Notes under the pieces: model-generated
Databases searched by the model: none
What the model saw: the letters and a program-made list of their open reading frames with translations, nothing else
What the model was told of the DNA's origin: nothing
Shown: one piece after another, positions 20,401 through 28,522 of the stretch
How positions within the stretch are numbered: position 1 is the first letter of the stretch
Layout: each line of letters starts with the position of its first letter
NCBI RefSeq assembly: GCF_005885635.1
Contig: NZ_VATY01000001.1
Location: 310,001-374,000 of the forward strand
Source: Maribacter algarum (ex Zhang et al. 2020)
GTDB lineage: Bacteria; Bacteroidota; Bacteroidia; Flavobacteriales; Flavobacteriaceae
Length of the DNA stretch: 64,000 bases
Direction of reading: 5' to 3'
Position numbers and translations under genes: made by a program

Positions 20401-20798
20401 CTTCTTACCAGAGAGAAGTAACTAGTTTTGAATCGGCAATTTTGATTAATGATGGGCAAGGAGGTTTTTCGCTAAAACCATTACCGATTGAAGCACAGTT
20501 ATTTCCAATACTTGATATAGCTCTTTATGACTTTAACAAAGATGGTTTTCAAGATTGTCTTGTTGGTGGAAATATTTTTGAAACAGAGGTTGAAACCCCG
20601 CGTTTAGATGCGATTTCAGGACTGATACTAATTTCTAACGGACTAGATGGGTATCGCCCTGTGACCAACCAGAATAGCGGGCTATATCCGCTTGGTAATC
20701 TTAAAAGTTTTGAACTTTTATCATTTAAAAAAGAGAAGCTGTTAGTTTTAGGTTTTAACAACGACAACTTAAAAGTACGCATCTTAACAGATAATTAA
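17418..20798 (+). CDS. FG-GAP/VCBS-repeat lipoprotein with ASPIC/UnbV domain
   Basis: 1126 residues from the TTG at 17418 (MSKLSLNINAPKSFQK). No in-frame ATG lies upstream of the lipobox ASVMSC, and the earlier TTG at 17379 sits inside a -7 box. The mature protein begins CKQDSLAK. Many calcium-loop repeats of the form DINNDGxxD/DFDxDGDxD (for example DLNNDGLLDVF, DFDKDGDLDC, DLDNDGDLDLV) indicate seven-bladed FG-GAP propellers. An ASPIC/UnbV domain lies at about residues 530-615, with KRVRGYMSSQDDTAHFGLGK and WPSGL. This architecture is frequent beside SusCD loci in Flavobacteriia; the role is probably surface binding or recognition, unproven. It is transcribed separately from the SusCD genes. 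Confidence 0.88.
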   Translation: MSKLSLNINAPKSFQKIILVLTTIASVMSCKQDSLAKKSQSNLPDKEVSSTKPLFEGIASDKSQLIFSNTIKEDVSTLNNLFNFDYFYNGAGVGVEDLNNDGLLDVFFCGNQVPNKLFLNKGNLVFEDISAKADINKGKKWANGVTFLDINNDGFKDIYVSQGGPHNRDNRNNLLFINNQDLTFTESAQEYGLADNGITTQSAFFDFDKDGDLDCIVMNENELYGVDPINLKRLVNQNEETAYSNSSHLYQNDNGKFNDITKKAGLLRPIFGLGLCVGDINNDSWLDIYIASDYYLPDAIFINNQNGTFTDSVKSYTNQISFYGMGVDIADINNDDLQDIFTLDMASTDHFRAKTLMASMSTGRFSYLVDTEKFQHQYMFNSLQLNIGNNKFNNISQLTETANTDWSWSVLLSDFDNDEDKDIYITNGYRRYALDNDLQRKVFETRKKYGNNVPLSIKQQLYDQMPSEKLANILYQNNKNLSFKDVAQDWGLAAPSFSNGAATGDLDNDGDLDLVINNMDDNAFLYKNTTRENDLGNYLKVKTTGENSEAFAKVTISYDGKSQFIETKRVRGYMSSQDDTAHFGLGKVTKVDTVLVEWPSGLIEEKYDITANTSIEFDEGNAIVKKRTTKNLNPYFKSTNTQIGLNYKHKENLYDDFEQEILLPYKQSTSGPFITKGDVNGDGKEDIYIGGASGQSGLLYVQNDTGFKNLKSQALSNDSGYEDMESAFFDFEGDGDQDLYVVSGGNSFESGSSYYADRIYLNDGKGNLTRWDGDILKQNPTSGKTVTTIDFDKDGDLDLLVGNRIKPKNYPRHSSSILYENTGGKLKNVTNENAGDLKAFGIVNDIVSTDFNKDGWTDFIAVGEWTSIGFFENKQGKFIQKIGADGIPNTTGWWFSIEETDINNDGVPDYILGNAGKNLKYKANESKPFKIYADDFDGNGSQDIVLSKKYQGEYVPVRGRECSSQQMPFIKGKFPNYTDFAKATLSDIYGDKLKTSYQREVTSFESAILINDGQGGFSLKPLPIEAQLFPILDIALYDFNKDGFQDCLVGGNIFETEVETPRLDAISGLILISNGLDGYRPVTNQNSGLYPLGNLKSFELLSFKKEKLLVLGFNNDNLKVRILTDN

Positions 20799-20820
20799 TA
20801 CCTAATTGGCGTGATATTTG

Positions 20821-20828
20821 TATATTTG
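20821..20828 (+). promoter_or_regulatory. -7 box of the 20851 gene
   Basis: TATATTTG matches TAnnTTTG exactly and ends 22 bases before the ATG at 20851. No TTTG occurs at the ideal upstream distance; a TTGG at 20806 is too close. The gene may therefore have its own promoter although it follows the VCBS gene by only 52 bases. Confidence 0.5.
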
Positions 20829-20850
20829 AGTTTATAAAAATTTAGTTCTT

Positions 20851-21600
20851 ATGAAAAATTTAATGATAGTACTTCTTTCGCTATGTGCGGTTACAACAGC
20901 ACAAGCTCAATTTGCAGGCCAAGCTCCAATAACATCCGCAGCTGGTAGTACCAATACTGTTGCAAATTCAGCAATACAACAATTTTTAGGTCCTATTAGT
21001 GATGCTGAAATGAAACGTAAGGCAATTGACATTTCCAATGCGCAAGGATCCCCGTATACATCTTTTAAATTTGCACCTACTACTCTTTACTACAATGATG
21101 AAAAAATAGGAGATATTTTCTATCGCTATAATGCCCTAAATGAGGAAGTTGAAATAAAGAGATCACAACTTGAAGAGGAAGGATACAGAGGTTTAAGCAA
21201 CGATAAAAAAATTAGTCTTATTATTGATGGTAAGAAAATGGCTTTCAACACTTTTATCACAAGTAAAAAGAGAACAACCAATGGCTATCTTACCACCCTT
21301 GTAGACGGTGAGGAATATGACTTATTTAAAAGAATAACTGTTAAATATACAGAAGGGCAGGATGCACAAAACTCTTTTGTTGCTGCAGTACCGGCAAAAT
21401 TTTCCCAGTTTACTGAGTATTATTATCAGAAAAAAGGTGTAAACAGAATAGACGAAGTAATTGCAAAAAATTCAAAACTTCTGAAAGTTCTTGATGCAAA
21501 CGAAAAAGTCAAAACCAAAGAGTTTTTGAAAGAAAATAGTTTGAATGTCAAAAATGAAACTGATTTAATTAAAACTTTTGAATTCTTGAATGGTAAATAA
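20851..21600 (+). CDS. Secreted protein of unknown function
   Basis: 249 residues with a clear signal peptide (MKNLMIVLLSLCAVTTAQAQ, cleavage after AQA). I do not recognise the family. The mature part has no cysteine and no repeat. It contains SPYTSFKFAPTTLYYNDEKIGDIFYRYNALNEEVEIKR, compatible with a beta-rich periplasmic fold, and a lysine-rich helical C-terminus (KVKTKEFLKENSLNVK). It has its own -7 box and terminator, so it seems to be a monocistronic gene between the VCBS lipoprotein and the arylsulfotransferase-like lipoprotein. Confidence 0.7.
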   Translation: MKNLMIVLLSLCAVTTAQAQFAGQAPITSAAGSTNTVANSAIQQFLGPISDAEMKRKAIDISNAQGSPYTSFKFAPTTLYYNDEKIGDIFYRYNALNEEVEIKRSQLEEEGYRGLSNDKKISLIIDGKKMAFNTFITSKKRTTNGYLTTLVDGEEYDLFKRITVKYTEGQDAQNSFVAAVPAKFSQFTEYYYQKKGVNRIDEVIAKNSKLLKVLDANEKVKTKEFLKENSLNVKNETDLIKTFEFLNGK

Positions 21601-21620
21601 AAGACTATAGATAACTTTTA

Positions 21621-21657
21621 AAAAGACCGCCTATAAACTATTGTTGGCGGTCTTTTT
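21621..21657 (+). terminator. Intrinsic terminator after the 20851 gene
   Basis: AAAAGACCGCC (21621-21631) pairs perfectly with GGCGGTCTTTT (21646-21656) over a 14-base loop and is followed by T residues to 21659. It lies about 20 bases after the stop codon at 21600. Confidence 0.92.
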
Positions 21658-21739
21658 TTGTTAAAATTCTAGAATTTATCTAACGTCAAATTCATTTCAA
21701 ATACATTTACGTAAAATTGAATACTATCAATATCCTGCT

Positions 21740-23065
21740 ATGAAAAAGTATTTACTTTATTCCGTGTTATTTTTTACAACTTTGACATTCATAAGTTGTT
21801 CAGATGATGTTAAGACCCAAGCTCTTGGAGGGGTTCAGCCAGAAGAAGAGATTATCAACGACTTAGAAAATCCAGAATCTGTGGTGGAAACAGATTTAGG
21901 CAAAGCTGAATATTTCAACAAAGCATTAGTTGATGACAATTATATCTTGATTAACGACAAATTTGGTGATAAAAATGTCTACTTGATGAATAAAGACCTT
22001 GAGGTTCTATTCAAGTGGCCTTTGAATGGAAAAAAGTTAGGTAATGATGCCTTTATTCTTCCCAATGGAAAATTATTGGCTATGTTTCAGTCGGAAGACC
22101 CCTCCATTAAGTTAGGTGGGTTTGGAGGTATTCTGCAAATATTGGATAAGGATGGAAATGTTGAGTGGAATTATGAGTATTCAACTGATGATCATATAGC
22201 CCATCATGATTCAGAACTACTTCCAAATGGTAATATTTTGTTTCAATCTTGGGAACGAAAGACTGTAACTGAATCTGAAGAAGCAGGCTCAAATATGGAT
22301 ATTGAATTAATTCCTGATGCTCTTATTGAAGTAGATCCTTCCAACAATGAAATTGTTTGGGAGTGGCATGCGTGGGATCATTTAATACAAGATTATGATG
22401 AATCAAAATCAAATTTTGGTATTGTCTCCGAAAACCCACAATTAATTGATTTGAACTATGTAGCGGATGAAAATGGAGACATAATGCATGCCAATGGTAT
22501 TAACTATGATGCAAAGAATGACCTTATTTATCTCAGTGTTAATTTCTTTAGCGAAGTATGGGTGATTGATCACAGTACGACAACAGAAGAGGCAGCAACT
22601 AATTCAGGTGGGGCCTTCAATAAGGGCGGAGACTTAATCTATCGCTTTGGAAATCCAGAAGCCTATCAAAATACAAGTGGTGAAAGACTTTTTGACCACA
22701 ACCACTACCCCAACCTCTTAGAAGGATCGGATGAAGGTAAAATCTTAATTTTTTCCAATGGTTTTACAAAGGAACAATCTACTGCATATGAACTTAGACT
22801 TCCAAATCCACTAAGCCTTCAGGTTAATACAAACAACGAACCGCAAATCGAATGGAGTTTCACAGACGAAACACTTTTTTCACCCAAAGTATCCGGAGTG
22901 GTGAAACTTTCTAATGGCAATAGGCTCATAACCGAAGGAAATGCAGGTATTTGGGAAGTCACCGAAAAAGGTGAAGTCGTTTGGCGCTTTGTTGGAGAAG
23001 GTTTTTTCTGGAGGGCCTATCACTATGATAAAACTTCTCCTGAAATACTTTCTCTAGGGATATAA
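21740..23065 (+). CDS. Arylsulfotransferase (ASST)-like lipoprotein
   Basis: 441 residues. The lipobox is LTFISC and the mature start CSDDVKTQ, which fits the S-D-D surface lipoprotein export signal known from Flavobacterium. Propeller-like repeats carry WPLNGKKLGNDAFILPNGKLL and HHDSELLPNGNILFQSWE, plus HANGINYDAKNDLIYLSVNF. These His-containing LPNGN blocks are typical of the arylsulfotransferase (ASST) superfamily, which moves sulfate from phenolic sulfates onto phenols. The catalytic histidine is probably one of HHD, HANG or DHNHYP. A surface lipoprotein ASST is unusual, as classical ASSTs are periplasmic, so activity is unproven. It is flanked by terminators on both sides. Confidence 0.8.
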   Translation: MKKYLLYSVLFFTTLTFISCSDDVKTQALGGVQPEEEIINDLENPESVVETDLGKAEYFNKALVDDNYILINDKFGDKNVYLMNKDLEVLFKWPLNGKKLGNDAFILPNGKLLAMFQSEDPSIKLGGFGGILQILDKDGNVEWNYEYSTDDHIAHHDSELLPNGNILFQSWERKTVTESEEAGSNMDIELIPDALIEVDPSNNEIVWEWHAWDHLIQDYDESKSNFGIVSENPQLIDLNYVADENGDIMHANGINYDAKNDLIYLSVNFFSEVWVIDHSTTTEEAATNSGGAFNKGGDLIYRFGNPEAYQNTSGERLFDHNHYPNLLEGSDEGKILIFSNGFTKEQSTAYELRLPNPLSLQVNTNNEPQIEWSFTDETLFSPKVSGVVKLSNGNRLITEGNAGIWEVTEKGEVVWRFVGEGFFWRAYHYDKTSPEILSLGI

Positions 23066-23098
23066 ACAAGACTCACCTAATCAATATAAACAATAGAG

Positions 23099-23125
23099 CC
23101 ATGTGAATTTAGCACATGGTTTTTT
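23099..23125 (+). terminator. Intrinsic terminator after the arylsulfotransferase-like gene
   Basis: CCATGTG (23099-23105) pairs with CACATGG (23113-23119) over a 7-base loop and is followed by six T (23120-23125). The ATG inside the 3' arm (23116) opens the same frame as rlmB but is not a credible start. Confidence 0.9.
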
Positions 23126-23142
23126 ATTTACCTTTACTGCCT

Positions 23143-23883
23143 ATGGAAAAGACCACTCAAATATATGGCATACGAGCCGTTTTAGAAGCCATAAGCTCAG
23201 AAGAACCTATTGACAAGGTTTTTATTCAAAGGGGGCTTAAAGGTGATTTGATGAAGGAACTTGAGAGTGTCGTGCGTAAAAACCAAATCAATTCTTCTTA
23301 TGTACCGGTGGAAAAACTGAATCGTTTAACTAAAAATAATCATCAAGGTGTAGTCGCAAATATTTCACCCATTACGTTCCATGAACTTGAAACCTTGGTT
23401 GAAAAGGTAATGGAATCCAAAAAAACACCCTTATTCTTACTTTTAGATCAACTTTCAGATGTGCGCAACTTTGGTGCTATCATTAGAACTGCTGAGTGTA
23501 CCGATGTGGATGCAATTATTATTCAAAAGAAAGGATCAGCTCCCGTTACCGCTGATACCATAAAAACTTCAGCCGGAGCAGCATTTAAAGTGCCAATCGT
23601 AAAAGTAGACCATATCAAAGATGCGGTTTTTTACTTACAGGCTTCCGGTGTTGAAGTAATCTCCGCAACCGAAAAAACCGATAACACAATTTATAATGTT
23701 TCTTTTAAGGCACCATGTGCAATAGTAATGGGTGCTGAGGACCGAGGCATTTCCCCATCTATCTTGAAAGCTTCCGATCATTTGGCAAAACTTCCGCTTT
23801 TGGGAGATATCAAATCTTTGAATGTATCCGTTGCTTGTGCTGTTTTCCTTTATGAAGCGGTACGACAACGAACGAATTACTAA
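23143..23883 (+). CDS. rlmB: 23S rRNA (guanosine-2'-O)-methyltransferase RlmB family
   Basis: 246 residues from ATG 23143 (MEKTTQIYGIRAVLEAI). The upstream ATG 23116 lies in a terminator stem and is rejected. The N-terminal substrate-binding domain (1-75) is followed by a SpoU/SPOUT knot with LDQLSDVRNFGAIIRTAE, IVMGAEDRGIS and LPLLGDIKSLNVSVACAVFLYE, the three SpoU motifs with the knot asparagine. The enzyme would methylate the 2'-O of the P-loop guanosine of 23S rRNA (G2251 in E. coli) using SAM. It is convergent with the rhomboid gene, only 10 bases apart. Confidence 0.93.
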   Translation: MEKTTQIYGIRAVLEAISSEEPIDKVFIQRGLKGDLMKELESVVRKNQINSSYVPVEKLNRLTKNNHQGVVANISPITFHELETLVEKVMESKKTPLFLLLDQLSDVRNFGAIIRTAECTDVDAIIIQKKGSAPVTADTIKTSAGAAFKVPIVKVDHIKDAVFYLQASGVEVISATEKTDNTIYNVSFKAPCAIVMGAEDRGISPSILKASDHLAKLPLLGDIKSLNVSVACAVFLYEAVRQRTNY

Positions 23884-23893
23884 CTCTAGAATA

Positions 23894-24643
23894 CTATTCT
23901 GGGTTTGAACCTTCCGGTGAATTCTTTTTGTATAAATATGTAATTTTCAAAGGTTCGTTTTCATTTTCAGGTTCTTCAATAATGGTCTCGACAAAGTTTC
24001 CGTCTTCATCAAAGTGCTTTAGAAATTCATCATCTTCTTCATTGTAATCTTCATGTTCCCAAGCAAATTTTTTAGGGGATGGTATATGGGATTTTAAGAA
24101 GAACGCCAAAGCCAATCCGGAAAGAAAGCCTCCCAAATGGCCTTCCCAAGAAATACCATCTTTAACTGGAAATATATACCATAATAAACTTCCATAAATA
24201 AAAACCACTACCAAAGAAAGGGCCACCAGACGAAAGTACTTCGTGAAGACTCCTTTAAAAAATATAAAACTTGCCAAAAGGTAAATAATCCCACTTGCGC
24301 CAATATGATATGATGGTCTACCTATTCCCCATGTTATCAATCCTGAAAACAGAGCACCTAAGAGCAGTACTTTCAAAGCTACCCCCCGATAGAAATAAAA
24401 CAAGAAGGTCAATAAAAGTGCCAAAGGAATCGTATTGTTGTATAAATGCTCTAAAGAACCATGAATAAAAGGGCTGAAAAGGATGCCCTGCAGACCAGAA
24501 AATCTTCTAGGATAGAGCCCCAAATCGTTGAAATTGGTCTGAAAATATAATTCCATCCAAAAGACAAACCAAATAAGTAGCAGAGCCAACAGAGGAGCAA
24601 CCACTACTGAGTTTGAAAATCGAAATTCGGTCTGTTCAGCCAT
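23894..24643 (-). CDS. Rhomboid family intramembrane serine protease
   Basis: 249 residues from ATG 24643 (MAEQTEFRFSNSVV). The frame extends to a TTG at 24679 but the ATG is preferred. Six or so hydrophobic helices are seen. The rhomboid signatures are HGSLEHLYNNTIPLALL (helix 2), SYHIGASGIIYLLA (the GxSG catalytic serine) and WEGHLGGFLSGLALAF (the catalytic histidine). The C-terminal 60 residues are an acidic cytoplasmic tail (HEDYNEEDDEFLKHFDEDGN), longer than in minimal rhomboids. The protease cleaves substrates within or near membrane segments; the target is unknown. Divergent from rarA. Confidence 0.92.
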   Translation of the reverse strand: MAEQTEFRFSNSVVVAPLLALLLIWFVFWMELYFQTNFNDLGLYPRRFSGLQGILFSPFIHGSLEHLYNNTIPLALLLTFLFYFYRGVALKVLLLGALFSGLITWGIGRPSYHIGASGIIYLLASFIFFKGVFTKYFRLVALSLVVVFIYGSLLWYIFPVKDGISWEGHLGGFLSGLALAFFLKSHIPSPKKFAWEHEDYNEEDDEFLKHFDEDGNFVETIIEEPENENEPLKITYLYKKNSPEGSNPE

Positions 24644-24735
24644 TTCTCTAGATAATTTTTTTAGTAAGTCAATAAACAAGCCAAAAACTTAAAAACGGAA
24701 AGAATGTCATTTATATTATTTGCTACATTTACCGA

Positions 24736-26019
24736 ATGAACGAACCACTTGCAGAGAGAGTGCGCCCCAAAACGCTAGAAGACTATATTAGCCAAAACCA
24801 TTTAGTGGGTGAAAAAGGGTCGTTAACACACCAAATCAAAAAAGGAATAATTCCCTCTCTAATTCTTTGGGGTCCTCCAGGTACGGGCAAAACTACACTT
24901 GCCAACATTATTGCCAACGAAAGTGAAAGACCTTTTTATACGCTTAGCGCTATTAACAGTGGCGTCAAAGATATTCGAGAAGTTATCCAAAAAGCCAAAC
25001 AAAGTGGGGGCCTGTTTACTGCTAAAAATCCCATTCTATTCATTGACGAAATTCACCGCTTTAGTAAGTCGCAGCAAGACTCGCTTTTGGCAGCCGTAGA
25101 GAAGGGATGGGTTACTTTGATTGGTGCAACTACTGAAAATCCAAGTTTTGAAGTGATTCCTGCATTATTGTCAAGATGTCAAGTATATGTCTTAAATGCT
25201 TTTGGAAAGGAAGACTTGGAAGCCCTTTTGAACAGAGCCCTAAAACAAGATACTTTTCTCAAAGGAAAAAAAATAAAACTAAAAGAAACCGAAGCACTCT
25301 TAAGGCTTTCAGGAGGCGATGGTCGGAAGTTGCTAAATATTTTTGAGCTTGTAGTGAATTCTGAACAATCTGATTCTATCACTATAACTGACAAGCTGGT
25401 TTTGGGAAAAGTTCAGAAAAACACTGTACTGTACGATAAGACAGGCGAGCAGCATTATGATATCATTTCCGCTTTCATTAAATCCATACGAGGTAGTGAC
25501 CCCAATGGTGCTGTATATTGGCTCGCTCGAATGATTGAAGGTGGTGAAGATGTCAAATTTATTGCACGTAGACTACTTATTTCAGCCTCTGAAGATATTG
25601 GATTGGCAAATCCGACTGCTTTGGTAATTGCAAATGCAACTTTTCAGGCTGTAACTACGATTGGATATCCAGAGGCAAGGATATTACTAAGTCAATGTGC
25701 AATTTACTTAGCTACATCTCAAAAAAGCAATGCCAGTTATATGGCAATTGGCAAAGCACAACAGATTGTGAAGCAAACGGGAGATCTTTCCGTTCCCCTA
25801 CCCTTGCGAAATGCACCCTCAAAATTAATGAAAGACTTAGGCTATGGGCAAGACTACAAATACGCCCATGACTATCAGAACAACTTTGTAGAAGAAGAGT
25901 TTTTACCAGAAGAATTATCTGGTACTGTTTTTTACGAACCTGGGGTAAACCAACGTGAAAACGCTATCAAAGAGTTCCTAAAAAATAGATGGAAAGATAA
26001 GTACAATTCTAAAACTTAA
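24736..26019 (+). CDS. rarA: Replication-associated recombination protein A (MgsA/RarA AAA+ ATPase)
   Basis: 427 residues. It opens [26 protein letters not shown], typical of RarA. The AAA+ core has Walker [10 protein letters not shown] (about residues 46-54), Walker [11 protein letters not shown] and sensor [11 protein letters not shown]. The clamp-loader-like C-terminal tetramerisation region includes [30 protein letters not shown]. It acts at stalled replication forks. It overlaps the convergent 26009 gene by 11 bases at the 3' ends. A near-consensus box TATTATTTG lies 14 bases upstream of the ATG. Confidence 0.95.
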   Translation: MNEPLAERVRPKTLEDYISQNHLVGEKGSLTHQIKKGIIPSLILWGPPGTGKTTLANIIANESERPFYTLSAINSGVKDIREVIQKAKQSGGLFTAKNPILFIDEIHRFSKSQQDSLLAAVEKGWVTLIGATTENPSFEVIPALLSRCQVYVLNAFGKEDLEALLNRALKQDTFLKGKKIKLKETEALLRLSGGDGRKLLNIFELVVNSEQSDSITITDKLVLGKVQKNTVLYDKTGEQHYDIISAFIKSIRGSDPNGAVYWLARMIEGGEDVKFIARRLLISASEDIGLANPTALVIANATFQAVTTIGYPEARILLSQCAIYLATSQKSNASYMAIGKAQQIVKQTGDLSVPLPLRNAPSKLMKDLGYGQDYKYAHDYQNNFVEEEFLPEELSGTVFYEPGVNQRENAIKEFLKNRWKDKYNSKT

Positions 26020-26971
26020 TATTAAGTTCTTCTTTTACAATCTGACCTCCCTCGTGATACTCGAAAAACCATTTCCCATCTGAAGTATACACTACTCCAT
26101 CTCTACTATCACCCTTGGCGATGTATACATTTGGCATAGAGCTTTTGAAAATCTTTAATTGAATTTTTGGAGTACTATCTACCAATTGATATCCATTGGG
26201 GAGTTCTTGTGCATATAAAGTTCCGCGGGAAATTTTAGATACTGTGGAGCCAGCAAGTTCTCCCTTCTTATAATCAGTTTGAACCGGCTCCATACTTTTA
26301 AAGCTTCGTTCATCTTTCGTAGCTATTTGCTCCACTGTTTTCTTTTCGCTAGTAGACTCAGCCATCTTAATATCTGTTTCTATTGGCGTACGATCCTTGT
26401 AATACTGCACTTCCTCAGTTGAAATCTCCTCTACTAGTCTATCTTGTTGTCTTTTTAGGTCTGGTTTTTCCACTACTTTTTTAATATCATTTTTAAAGCT
26501 CACGGTTACTGGCGCCTCCTCTTCCTTTTCGCCTTCCTTCGGAACATACGTATAATTCAATGACTCGAAAGAATCAAAGGCCTCGGTAATTGCCTCGTTA
26601 AAGGCACCTTTATAATCTTTGTTCTTACTCTTCCCTTCTTCAGAAAGGAACACTTCTTCACCTTTGCAATCTTTTAAGGCCAAAATTGTTTTGGTGGTGA
26701 ACATTGATGAATTTTCAATGAGATCTACGTAAAGTCCTAAGCACCTATCAATACTCAAGTCAACGGGTAAGTTATCGTCATAGATAGTCAAGAAGCCTTT
26801 CTTACTGAACAAATATTTTATCAAGGTACTTGTTTGATGTTGATTTTCTTTTCTAAAACCATCAAACCTTTTAGGTACTACAATGTATTTGTAGTCATCC
26901 ATATTTACCTGAGATGAACCAATAAAACTTACCATTAAAAAAACAGTTATTACAATAATTTTCAAAATCAC
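26009..26971 (-). CDS. Secreted protein of unknown function (GTG start)
   Basis: 320 residues. The start codon is GTG at 26971; the nearest upstream ATG (26988) is out of frame and soon stops. A perfect -7 box lies 19 bases upstream. The signal peptide is MILKIIVITVFLMVSFIGSSQ. The first 120 residues (MDDYKYIVVPKRFDGFRKEN, then GFLTIYDDNLPVDL) look like a compact domain, residues 125-250 are charged and probably disordered, and the end (about 255-320) is beta-rich (YIAKGDSRDGVVYTSDGKWFFEYHEGG). The N-terminal pattern resembles uncharacterised flavobacterial secreted proteins. Function unknown. Confidence 0.75.
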   Translation of the reverse strand: MILKIIVITVFLMVSFIGSSQVNMDDYKYIVVPKRFDGFRKENQHQTSTLIKYLFSKKGFLTIYDDNLPVDLSIDRCLGLYVDLIENSSMFTTKTILALKDCKGEEVFLSEEGKSKNKDYKGAFNEAITEAFDSFESLNYTYVPKEGEKEEEAPVTVSFKNDIKKVVEKPDLKRQQDRLVEEISTEEVQYYKDRTPIETDIKMAESTSEKKTVEQIATKDERSFKSMEPVQTDYKKGELAGSTVSKISRGTLYAQELPNGYQLVDSTPKIQLKIFKSSMPNVYIAKGDSRDGVVYTSDGKWFFEYHEGGQIVKEELNIKF

Positions 26972-26990
26972 ACATTTTTCAAAACCATCA

Positions 26991-26998
26991 CAAACTTA
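26991..26998 (-). promoter_or_regulatory. -7 box of the 26009-26971 gene
   Basis: Minus-strand TAAGTTTG matches TAnnTTTG and ends 19 bases before the GTG at 26971. No -33 TTTG is found at 17-20 bases. It supports the GTG as the true start. Confidence 0.5.
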
Positions 26999-27091
26999 GA
27001 TACTGTGACAATTTCAGATTAATTATAACATCATATGAAAAAAGCATGCCAAAGAAGAAATTAGTAATGAATGGCTGCTTAATAAATCATA

Positions 27092-28522
27092 TCATTTCTT
27101 GCCCCAAGATATGATATTTAATCCTAATTGAAAAGAAGCATAACGGCTGTCCGCTATGTTGCGATAAGCAAGAAGATTATCAGCCATCAGGTACAAATTA
27201 ACAGGGCCAGCTTGCAAGTTAAGTCCGAAACCAATATTGGTATAGGTAAACTTATCTGCCGTATAAGTAGCTTTCACCGCCATAATATTCCCAAATCGTC
27301 TTTGGTAAAAGGCCGTTATTGCCGCTTGTGGTCCACGAGGACGATTTATCATGTACAATTGTCCGCCAACACCATTAACAAATTTCGGAACTCTATTGCT
27401 ACTTGTAACATATGGTCCGCAGTCACAATCTGCGCCTCTCAATGCCTGCTCCCCCCAATTATAACGCAAGGAAGCATAGAGTTTAGTAGGTCTAAAAGTT
27501 ATGTAGTTATTGAAATTATTTTCAAAAGGAACAATTTCCTCAATATTGTCGACTAAATCTTGCCAAAAATCTCGATTGGGATCTAAAACGTCTTGAGGTA
27601 AAATAACCTCAACACCTTCTGTGGTAACATCACCCTTTAATGTATAATTTTCCACATCATTGGAATGGTAGATAAATCCTAAATCTAAAAGGCTTGCGGT
27701 AAATACGGTTTGTTTGTTCAACTGGTAGGTAAGGCCTAAATCGATACCCAAACCTAGGTTCCCACCGAAAAATCCCCTCTTAAGAATTGTTCCGGGAATG
27801 TCCTCTTCGTTTTCGGCAGCCTTTAGAGCATTTATACCGGATGTTCTCCATTTCATATCAGCATTGAACGTACTTGACAATAAATTATTCTGACCAGGGC
27901 GGGTAACAAAAAAACCTTTGTTTCTTGTTGAGTTGAAATCCAAAATGCTAGAGTAAATTTTTGCTCGACCGCCAACGGTAAGTTTGTTATTCATCTTCTT
28001 ATTGACTCCGAAGTGAAAAACATTCATCATTTCCCCTCTTGTTTTTAAATCTCCTAAATCAAATCTTTGATTCAAGCGATCTGCATTTCCTTCTATCGCC
28101 AAAATAGCATAGTCTTGAAACCAATATCCTATGGCGTCACTCTCATTGTAAATTCCAAAAGAATAAAAAACATTGGGGTCGTTACTTCGAAAACCGACAT
28201 TCAACAATTCAATTTGCTGTGTTCCGCTGAGTTCATCTCTTGTGGTCATACCACCGAGTAGACGGTCTCTTACTTTCGTATTAAAATCTATACCGTCTGC
28301 AGCAAAAAGATCATATGCTGAGACACCGCTCGATCCAGCTTGAAAAGAAAGTCCAGAAATTCCAGGGACGCCAGCATACCATTTGAAATCAGTTTGCACG
28401 CCGGGGTTAATAAGCAATGACTGCGGAATCTCAGTAAAATCATACAGTAACTGCTTGTTCTGGGCAAGCGTACCAGTACATACCCACAAAAGGGTTAAGA
28501 ATAAGATTTTGGGAATTCTCAT
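27092..28522 (-). CDS. DUF5723-like outer-membrane beta-barrel protein
   Basis: 476 residues. The signal peptide ends CTGTLAQ. The rest alternates hydrophobic and polar strands typical of a barrel: DFTEIPQSLLINPG at the start, LGLGIDLGLTYQLNKQTVFTASLLDLGFIYH in the middle, and the closing LYLMADNLLAYRNIADSRYASFQLGLNIIS. I recognise the opening and the DLGFI-type strand from the DUF5723 family, related in style to PorP/SprF barrels. No gliding or T9SS gene adjoins. It overlaps the upstream lipoprotein gene by 4 bases (ATGA), so the two are translationally coupled and likely act together at the outer membrane. Confidence 0.8.
   Translation of the reverse strand: MRIPKILFLTLLWVCTGTLAQNKQLLYDFTEIPQSLLINPGVQTDFKWYAGVPGISGLSFQAGSSGVSAYDLFAADGIDFNTKVRDRLLGGMTTRDELSGTQQIELLNVGFRSNDPNVFYSFGIYNESDAIGYWFQDYAILAIEGNADRLNQRFDLGDLKTRGEMMNVFHFGVNKKMNNKLTVGGRAKIYSSILDFNSTRNKGFFVTRPGQNNLLSSTFNADMKWRTSGINALKAAENEEDIPGTILKRGFFGGNLGLGIDLGLTYQLNKQTVFTASLLDLGFIYHSNDVENYTLKGDVTTEGVEVILPQDVLDPNRDFWQDLVDNIEEIVPFENNFNNYITFRPTKLYASLRYNWGEQALRGADCDCGPYVTSSNRVPKFVNGVGGQLYMINRPRGPQAAITAFYQRRFGNIMAVKATYTADKFTYTNIGFGLNLQAGPVNLYLMADNLLAYRNIADSRYASFQLGLNIISWGKK

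Noticed and set aside
23116-23142. RlmB start at 23116
   Set aside because: The ATG is inside the 3' arm of a terminator hairpin and encodes residues before the conserved start.
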